Positions 58,480-64,000 of a stretch of 64,000 bases of DNA are shown here, piece after piece. A program made the position numbers and the translations under genes. The notes below the pieces were generated by a model. The model had not been told where the DNA came from and did no database searches. It was given only the letters and a program-made list of their open reading frames with translations. This DNA comes from Stakelama flava (lineage in GTDB: Bacteria > Pseudomonadota > Alphaproteobacteria > Sphingomonadales > Sphingomonadaceae): contig NZ_JAHWZX010000010.1 in NCBI RefSeq assembly GCF_019351405.1, positions 81,951-145,950 on the forward strand, given 5' to 3'. Every line of letters starts with the position of its first letter. The stretch's first letter is position 1.

Positions 58480-60015
58480 ATGAACAGGAAAAACACGGCC
58501 GGGTTTGCATGGCTGCTCGACCTTGGCGGGGCGGCTTTGTTCGCGCTGGGCATCGCGATGGCGGTTACCGGCGCCGCGCAGGGCGGGCTGATCGAAGCCG
58601 AAACGATCGCGCTGATCCTGACGGGCGGGCTGATCCGCGCGATCGCGGTCGGACTGGTCCACCGGCTTGCCATCGCGGGCGCGCAGCGGATCGCGGCAGC
58701 GCGCCGCCTGCCCGTCATTCGCCGGCTGATCGGCGAACCGCTCACCCAGCCGCCTTCGCTTGGCCAGTCGGCGGTCTTCGCGATCGATCATCCGCTGGCG
58801 ATCGAACAATATCAGGCGCGTTTCATGCCCAGCCGGTTCGCGGCATCGGCAGCGCCGCTGCTGGTCATCGCGCTCGTCGCATTCGCCAGCCTGGTCGCAG
58901 CGGGCATTCTGTTCGCCACCTTCATTCCCTTCATCATCGGCATGATCTTTGCCGGCACCGCCGCGCGGCGCGCATCCGAACAACAGCTTAACGCGATGGG
59001 GCAATTGTCGGGCCTGTTCGTCGACCGGGTACGCGCGCTTTCGATCATCCGCCATTTTCACGCCGAGGAACGGATCACGCGGCAGGTGCGCGGCGCTGCG
59101 TCGGATCTTGCCGAGCGAACCGTCAGCGTGCTTCGAGTCGCGTTTCTGTCGAGCGCGGTGCTCGAATTCTTCTCCGCGCTCGCGGTTGCGCTGGTCGCGG
59201 TCTATTGCGGGTTCAGCCTGCTTGGCATGCTACCCTTTCCCGACCCCGAAACGCTGACCCTGCGCGAAGCGTTTTTCGCGCTCGCCATGGCGCCCGAATT
59301 CTATCTGCCGATGCGCCGGCTTGCCGCTGCCTATCACGAAAAACAGCTCGGTGAAGCGGCCGAAGCGGCGCTTGACGCGCTTCCCGCCCCGCTTCCCGCC
59401 CCCGAAAATGCATGCGCCTATGCCGGGCTGACCGCGCGCGCGGCGCGGATCGAATGGCCCGGCCGATCGATCGGCCCGGTTTCCTTTACGCTCGGGATGA
59501 ACGGGCTGGTCGCGCTGACCGGCCCCACGGGTAGCGGCAAGACCAGCCTGCTTGCCGGAATCGCCGGCCAGGTCGCGCTGACCGATGGCGCGATCACACC
59601 GATTCCCTCGCACGACATCGCCTGGGCGGCGCAGCGGCCGTTGATCCTGCCCGGATCGCTTCGCGACAATCTAACGCTCGGCCGGGACAACGCCGACGAT
59701 GCGGAAATCGTGGACGCCGCCGAACGCGTGGGGCTGGGTCCGTTGATCGCAGCGCGCGGGGAAGGGCTTGACCTGATGCTCGATCATCGCGGGTCCGGCC
59801 TGTCGGGCGGGGAGCGGCGGCGGCTCGGCCTTGCCCGCGCGATCCTTGCGCGGCGGCCGCTTTTGCTTGCCGACGAACCTACCGCCGACCTCGATGCCGA
59901 AAGCGCGCGGGACATTGCCATGCTGCTCCTCCTGCTGTCGCACGAACGCGCGCTGGTGGTGGCGACCCACGATCCGCTGGTGATCGAAACCGCGCAGCAG
60001 GCGGTGGCGCTATGA
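58480..60015 (+). CDS. cydD: ABC transporter CydD, cytochrome bd assembly
   Basis: A 511-residue ABC exporter half, somewhat shorter than the E. coli protein. A membrane domain (about 1-290, about six spans) precedes an ATPase with Walker A TGPTGSGKTSLLAG, signature GLSGGERRRLGLARA and Walker B LLLADEPTADLD. With CydC it exports glutathione/cysteine, which bd oxidase assembly requires. The start is the first ATG; the gene is divergent from cydA with a 125-base gap. ATGA overlap with cydC. Confidence 0.93.
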   Translation: MNRKNTAGFAWLLDLGGAALFALGIAMAVTGAAQGGLIEAETIALILTGGLIRAIAVGLVHRLAIAGAQRIAAARRLPVIRRLIGEPLTQPPSLGQSAVFAIDHPLAIEQYQARFMPSRFAASAAPLLVIALVAFASLVAAGILFATFIPFIIGMIFAGTAARRASEQQLNAMGQLSGLFVDRVRALSIIRHFHAEERITRQVRGAASDLAERTVSVLRVAFLSSAVLEFFSALAVALVAVYCGFSLLGMLPFPDPETLTLREAFFALAMAPEFYLPMRRLAAAYHEKQLGEAAEAALDALPAPLPAPENACAYAGLTARAARIEWPGRSIGPVSFTLGMNGLVALTGPTGSGKTSLLAGIAGQVALTDGAITPIPSHDIAWAAQRPLILPGSLRDNLTLGRDNADDAEIVDAAERVGLGPLIAARGEGLDLMLDHRGSGLSGGERRRLGLARAILARRPLLLADEPTADLDAESARDIAMLLLLLSHERALVVATHDPLVIETAQQAVAL

Positions 60016-61613
60016 ACCGCGACCTGATCGAAACCGCGATCCGCGGGCGCACCGGCTCACTGATCCGCTACGCCTTTATCTGCGCGCTGTTTGCCGGGCT
60101 ATCCTCGGTGCTGCTGCTTGCACTGTCGGGATGGTTCCTCACCGCTGCTGCGATTGCCGGAGCAGGCGGCGCGGCCGTCGCCGCCGCGTTCAACTATCTG
60201 ATCCCCAGCGCCGCGATCCGCGCGCTTGCGATCATCCGCACCGGATCGCGCTATGGCGAGCGGCTGCTCTCGCACCGTGCCGCACTGACCGCGATGGCCG
60301 ACTGGCGCGGGCGATTGTTCGGTAAGCTCGCCGCACAGGATACGCGCATCGCCCCCGACCTGTCCGGGGGCGATGCCAGCGCGCGGCTGATCGGCGATAT
60401 CGAGGCGTTGGAGGATCTGGTTGTGCGCCGCCCCACGCGCCCGGCGAGCCTAGCGAGCGCGGCGTTCGCGGTCGCGCTGACCTTTCTCGCCGGGTGGCAG
60501 GCGGCGCTCGCGCTGGCGGTGCTGCTTGCCCTGCTGCCCTTCATCCTCAAACATGCCGCCACACGCTGGACCCGCGAACCCGCTGCCGAAGCAGCCGCGG
60601 CGCTGGGTGATCTGCGCGCCGCCTTTGTCGAAGCCGCGGCCGCGCGGCCCGAAATCATCAGCTATGGCATCGCCGACCGGGTGACCGATGAACTGGCGCT
60701 GGCAGCCGCGCGAGTCGATCGCGCCAATGCGGCGTTGTTCCGCGGCGAAGGTCATGTCGCCGGGTTACTCGTCGGCTATGGCACGATCGCGGCGGCAGCG
60801 GTGCTGGTGCTGGCGAGCAGCCCGGCCGCGCTGATGGCGCTGGGCCTGCTCGCGGCGACCGCGTCGGTTGAGGCAATGGCCGCCTTTGCCCGCACGGCGG
60901 TTCGTCAGGCAAGCGTCGAGCAGGGACTCGATCGGCTGTCGCTGCTCGCGACGCTGAAGGGCGAACCGGTCAAGGCACAGGCGGTTCGCGACGACGCGCT
61001 GACGGTCACGCTGGGCAAAGCCGTAATCGCGCCGGGCGAACGCATCGCGATTGTCGGCGCATCGGGCAGCGGCAAGACGCAGCTGATCGAAGCACTGGCC
61101 GGGCTGCGCGCGCCGGTACACCCGCTCGCCGTTGCGGATATGCCCGTTGCGGACTGCTCGCAATCGATGCTGACCGGGCAGTTTGCGCTGGCTCCGCAAG
61201 AGCCGACGCTGCTCGCCGGGACCATCGCCGACAATCTGCGCCTCGCCCGTCCCGGACTGGATGATTCGCACATGGCCGAAGCGCTGCATGTCGCCTGCCT
61301 CGACGAACGGATCGCGACGATGCCCGACGGTTTGGATATGGTGATCGGCGAAGGCGGCGGCACGCTGTCGGGTGGCGAACGCAAACGGCTTTCGCTTGCC
61401 CGCGCGCTGCTCGCCGGGAGGCCATGGCTGGTGCTCGACGAACCGACCGAGGGGCTGGACGCTGCCACGGAGGCGCTGCTCGTTTCGCGCCTCGGCGGTT
61501 GGCTCGATTCAACCGGCACCGGCCTGATCCTAGTATCGCATCGCCGAGCACCCCTGGCGCTTGCGACGCATCAGGTGCCGATCGCTATGATCGCGGACTC
61601 TCACCACGGCTGA
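60012..61613 (+). CDS. cydC: ABC transporter CydC, cytochrome bd assembly
   Basis: A 533-residue partner of CydD. N-terminal spans (about 20-290) carry the CydC-type TAAAIAGAGGAAVAAAFNYLIPSAAIRALAIIRTGSRYGERLLSH. ATPase motifs are Walker A GASGSGKTQLI, signature TLSGGERKRLSLARA and Walker B LVLDEPTEGLD. Coupled to cydD by ATGA. The trio cydX/cydB/cydA and this pair form one oxidase biogenesis module. Confidence 0.94.
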   Translation: MNRDLIETAIRGRTGSLIRYAFICALFAGLSSVLLLALSGWFLTAAAIAGAGGAAVAAAFNYLIPSAAIRALAIIRTGSRYGERLLSHRAALTAMADWRGRLFGKLAAQDTRIAPDLSGGDASARLIGDIEALEDLVVRRPTRPASLASAAFAVALTFLAGWQAALALAVLLALLPFILKHAATRWTREPAAEAAAALGDLRAAFVEAAAARPEIISYGIADRVTDELALAAARVDRANAALFRGEGHVAGLLVGYGTIAAAAVLVLASSPAALMALGLLAATASVEAMAAFARTAVRQASVEQGLDRLSLLATLKGEPVKAQAVRDDALTVTLGKAVIAPGERIAIVGASGSGKTQLIEALAGLRAPVHPLAVADMPVADCSQSMLTGQFALAPQEPTLLAGTIADNLRLARPGLDDSHMAEALHVACLDERIATMPDGLDMVIGEGGGTLSGGERKRLSLARALLAGRPWLVLDEPTEGLDAATEALLVSRLGGWLDSTGTGLILVSHRRAPLALATHQVPIAMIADSHHG

Positions 61614-61678
61614 CGGTGTTTGCGGCGTTCCGATATCGCAGCGACGCGCAGCACCCTTGGCGCGCCGGATGGAAATAC

Positions 61679-61718
61679 TTGCCTGACATTGGCAACCAGT
61701 GCATTTCTCAGACAATAT
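61679..61718 (+). promoter_or_regulatory. Candidate promoter with overlapping inverted repeat before the GH43 gene
   Basis: TTGGCA (61689-61694), 18-base spacer, CAATAT (61713-61718) resembles a weak vegetative promoter about 40 bases before the start codon. The inverted repeat TTGCC-N7-GGCAA (61679-61695) overlaps its -35 region and could be an operator for a sugar-responsive repressor. Confidence 0.35.
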
Positions 61719-61757
61719 AGACGGGCAACAGCCCCCGACCAACGGGAGAGCGCACTC

Positions 61758-62804
61758 ATGAGCAACCACCCCCTCAGCCGCCGGACCATCCTTACGGCCG
61801 GTGCGGCGCTGCCGATCGCGGCGACATTGCCGGGCGTCGCCACGGCGCGGGCGACCGATCCCGACATCGTCAATCCGATCATCCGCCAACGCGCCGACCC
61901 GCAAATCTACCGTCACGACAACACTTTTTATTTCACCGGGTCGGTGCCCGAATATGACCGCATCGTGCTGCGCAGCGCAAAGACGGTCGCAGGACTGTCG
62001 CAAGCGAAAGAAACCGTGCTGTGGCGGCGGCCGAAAAGCGAGCGGATGGCGGGCTATATCTGGGCGCCCGAAATCCATTATTTCGATGGACGCTGGCACA
62101 TTTATTTCGCTGCGGGAGATGGCGATGAGCCGTTCCATATCCGCACCTATGTGCTTCAGGCGGATGGCCCCGATCCGATGCACGCCGAATGGTCGCTGCT
62201 TGGACAGCTCGAAACGCCGTGGGACACGTTCACGCTCGATTGCACCAGCTTCGAACACAAGGGCACCCGCTATGTCTGCTGGGCGCAGGCCGAACCGGGC
62301 ATCGACACCAACAGCAACCTGTATCTCGCCCCGCTCGCCACGCCGACGACGCTGGCGGCGAAGCCTGCCCGGCTGTCGATGCCAAACCTCCCTTGGGAAC
62401 GGCGCGGGTTCAAGGTCAATGAAGGCCCCTATTTCCTTGCCCGCAACGGCAGGATGTTCATCACCTATTCGGCAAGCGCGACCGACGACCGCTATCGCAT
62501 CGGTATGTTGAGCGCGCCCGACGATGCCGATCCGATGGATGCAGGAATGTGGGTGAAATCGCCCGAACCGGTGTTCGGCACATCAGAGGCGAACCATGTC
62601 TACGGCCCCGGCCACAACAGCTTCGTCGTCGATGAAAAGGGCCGCGACCTGCTGGTTTACCACGGCCGCGATTACAAAAAGATCGAGGGCGATCCGCTGT
62701 TCGATCCCAATCGCCACGCGCGCGTGCAGATCATCCAGTATGATGCCGACGGCATGCCGGTTTTTGGGCAGCCGGTCGCCAACGGCCCGATGCCCGTCGA
62801 TTAG
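61758..62804 (+). CDS. Exported glycoside hydrolase family 43 protein
   Basis: A 348-residue five-bladed beta-propeller glycosidase, arabinofuranosidase or beta-xylosidase type. The N-terminus SRRTILTAGAALPIAATLPGVATA is a Tat-like signal (twin Arg). The catalytic set fits GH43: Asp47 in RADPQIYRHD (base), Asp161 in LDCTSFEHK (pKa modulator) and Glu222 in KVNEGPYF (acid). A GGGAGAG precedes the ATG. No other sugar-use gene is nearby, and it borders the integrase region. Substrate probably a plant arabinose- or xylose-containing glycan. Confidence 0.93.
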   Translation: MSNHPLSRRTILTAGAALPIAATLPGVATARATDPDIVNPIIRQRADPQIYRHDNTFYFTGSVPEYDRIVLRSAKTVAGLSQAKETVLWRRPKSERMAGYIWAPEIHYFDGRWHIYFAAGDGDEPFHIRTYVLQADGPDPMHAEWSLLGQLETPWDTFTLDCTSFEHKGTRYVCWAQAEPGIDTNSNLYLAPLATPTTLAAKPARLSMPNLPWERRGFKVNEGPYFLARNGRMFITYSASATDDRYRIGMLSAPDDADPMDAGMWVKSPEPVFGTSEANHVYGPGHNSFVVDEKGRDLLVYHGRDYKKIEGDPLFDPNRHARVQIIQYDADGMPVFGQPVANGPMPVD

Positions 62805-62923
62805 AAACCATCAGCGTCGGGCGCAGTTCATCCAGACCGGAAAGCGCTCGACGCTAATTCACGTCGCAACGAAGTGATTTGAAAAACGATGGAAAATCGG
62901 TGGCGGCAAATCCGGTGAGGATT

Positions 62924-62937
62924 TGGTGGAGCCGAGG
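62924..62937 (-). other. Possible attachment-site remnant (tRNA or tmRNA 3' end)
   Basis: On the minus strand these bases read CCTCGGCTCCACCA, like the 3' acceptor end of a tRNA or tmRNA including CCA. The sequence beyond does not fold as a tRNA: the T-loop motif GGTTCGANTCC is missing. P4-type integrases typically insert at such ends and lie beside them, as here (about 130 bases away). Confidence 0.35.
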
Positions 62938-63067
62938 TCTGTATCATTGAAATTCCAGGGCAGATCAGGGCGTCCTTAACTCTTTGAGCTGAAAACCTTT
63001 CTGTATAAGATGCGTTTCTGAATGCCCTACCCTGTCTCACCACTTCCAATACGAAGTGAGGGACCAA

Positions 63068-63876
63068 ATGAGGGACGGAAACGCAATGTCCGGACTGACT
63101 GCGCTCGAAGTGAAAAACGCCAAACCAGGCCGTCATGCCGACGGGCACGGCCTGTATCTGCTTGTACGCCCGAGCGGCTCACGATCCTGGGTCCTTCGCA
63201 TTCAGGTCGATGGCAAGTGGCAGGACCTCGGAATCGGGCCGGTCGCTCAGCTGTCGTTGGCTCAAGCCCGGACGAAAGCATCCGAGCTACGGAACAAGGT
63301 CAAGGCAGGCGAAAATGTGAGAGCTAAAGAGGAACCCGGCAGCGCATCCATTCCGACATTTGAGCGAGCTGCTCGAGACTGCCATGAAGCAATCAAGGGT
63401 GGTTGGCGAACAAGCGTCATAGCGATTCTTGGCTGTCGTCGCTCGAGAACCACATCTTCCCTGCCTTTGGGAAACACCCGTCGATAAAGTCACCAGCGTG
63501 ATGGTGCGCGACGCGCTGGCTCCTATCTGGCTATTTATCCCGGAAACCGCGCGCAGAATCCTTCAACGTATCGGCACGGTACTCGACTATTCGCATATCG
63601 AAGGTTGGTGCCCGCACGAAGCCGCACTCAGGTCGGTAACCAAGGGCCTTCCCCGTCAGCCGAAGGACGAAGGGCATTTTGCAGCCATGCCCTACACGGA
63701 AGTCCCAGCGCTGGTGCGCTGTCTCGATGGCCTTCCCGAGACAGCGGGCCGTGATGCGCTCCTGTTCACGCTCTTCAACGCTGTCCGGTCTGGCGAGACG
63801 CGTTTCGCGGTTTGGCCGAAGTTCGACCTCAAGGCTAAAATCTGGTCCATTCCGGCAGCACGCATAAAGATTGGTC
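63068..63876 (+). pseudogene. P4-type phage/island integrase, frameshifted and truncated by an IS
   Basis: The start MSGLTALEVKNAKPGRHADGHGLYLLV is the DUF4102 N-terminus of P4-type tyrosine recombinases. The frame breaks twice by apparent single-base losses. After TGG (63404-63406), CG reads directly into the next frame, NKRHSDSWLSSLENHIFPAFGKHP. Near 63478-63480 it moves to a third frame, VDKVTSVMVRDALAPIW...RDALLFTLFNAVRSGETRFAVWPKFD. Sequence ends at about ARIKI, where an IS begins. The tyrosine catalytic region is missing, so it cannot work. Confidence 0.88.
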
Positions 63877-64000
63877 TGAGCCCCTAGATTTCCTCCATTG
63901 ATAGGTAGAGTCCGGCCCTCGAGAAGGAGTACGGACGAGATGAAGCGGAGCAGGTTCAGCGAGGAGCAGATCATTGCTGTTTTGAAGGAGCAGGAAGCTG
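63877..64000 (+). mobile_element. Left end of an IS3-family insertion sequence
   Basis: From about TGAGCCCCTAGATTTCCTCC (63877) the integrase reading is lost and a leader leads into orfA at 63940. The left terminal repeat cannot be proven because the right end is outside the window. The insertion inactivates the integrase C-terminus. The exact boundary is uncertain by a few bases. Confidence 0.75.
63940..64000 (+). CDS. IS3-family transposase OrfA (partial)
   Basis: The first 20 codons, MKRSRFSEEQIIAVLKEQEA, match the start of IS407-group IS3-family OrfA, the helix-turn-helix DNA-binding part of the transposase. GGAG lies about 10 bases before the ATG. Truncated at the window edge. Confidence 0.85.
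   Translation, partial: MKRSRFSEEQIIAVLKEQEA

Noticed and set aside
62881..62985. An intact tRNA or tmRNA gene at the integrase border
   Set aside because: Only the 3' acceptor-like tail is visible; no T-arm consensus or cloverleaf could be drawn.

Overview
The window is a GC-rich, densely coded stretch of an alphaproteobacterial chromosome, most likely Sphingomonadales (Sphingomonas or a close relative). Grounds: protein sequences typical of that order, the hisB-H-A-F-E order, an alphaproteobacterial-type SspB, an ATP12 chaperone, an FixLJ pair, and dispersed palindromic repeats of the type CCTTCGACAAGCTCAGGGCG and GCTCCTGCGCAGGCAGGAGC. No rRNA, intact tRNA or CRISPR array is present. About 67 protein genes are supported, including one of 38 codons (cydX), two partial or broken genes at the right edge, and several genes whose true start is GTG or TTG.

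Layout. 1-7.2 kb: glyQ-glyS-ppdK on the minus strand with a chorismate-lyase-like gene coupled behind ppdK. 7.3-19.2 kb: a tandem TraB/GumN-like pair, rplY-pth, a fructosamine-kinase-like gene, an M1 peptidase, tgt, a SleB-type wall hydrolase and a GNAT-nitrilase fusion. 19.4-28.8 kb: recN-bamD, then an overlapping run crcB-rluC-HAD-small membrane protein-ATP12, then gmk and fumC. 28.9-34.0 kb: sspB divergent from the histidine operon hisB-yciI-hisH-hisA-hisF. That operon is interrupted, before hisE, by a tiny PEP-CTERM protein gene with a close match to a sigma-54 promoter. 34.1-43.2 kb: amino-acid permease, adenosine-type kinase, queG, an ABC exporter and an exported MsrB. 43.2-49.5 kb: CHAP protein, M1 lipoprotein, a 267-bp nested palindromic element, extensin-like, NUDIX and MaoC genes.

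49.6-61.6 kb is a low-oxygen and respiration cluster: a lone receiver domain, FixJ, a FixL-like kinase, OmpW, a universal stress protein, HemN, CydX-CydB-CydA and divergent CydD-CydC. The kinase keeps the FixL PAS framework but has Arg where FixL has its heme-binding His, so its signal is open. An imperfect FNR/FixK-type box precedes ompW.

61.7-64.0 kb begins an accessory region: a GH43 enzyme, a fragment resembling a tRNA or tmRNA 3' end, a P4-type integrase broken by two frameshifts, and an IS3-family element cutting the integrase off. The other striking mobile-DNA trait is in glyS: palindromic repeats sit in frame inside the coding sequence, and the protein is about 100 residues longer than usual.
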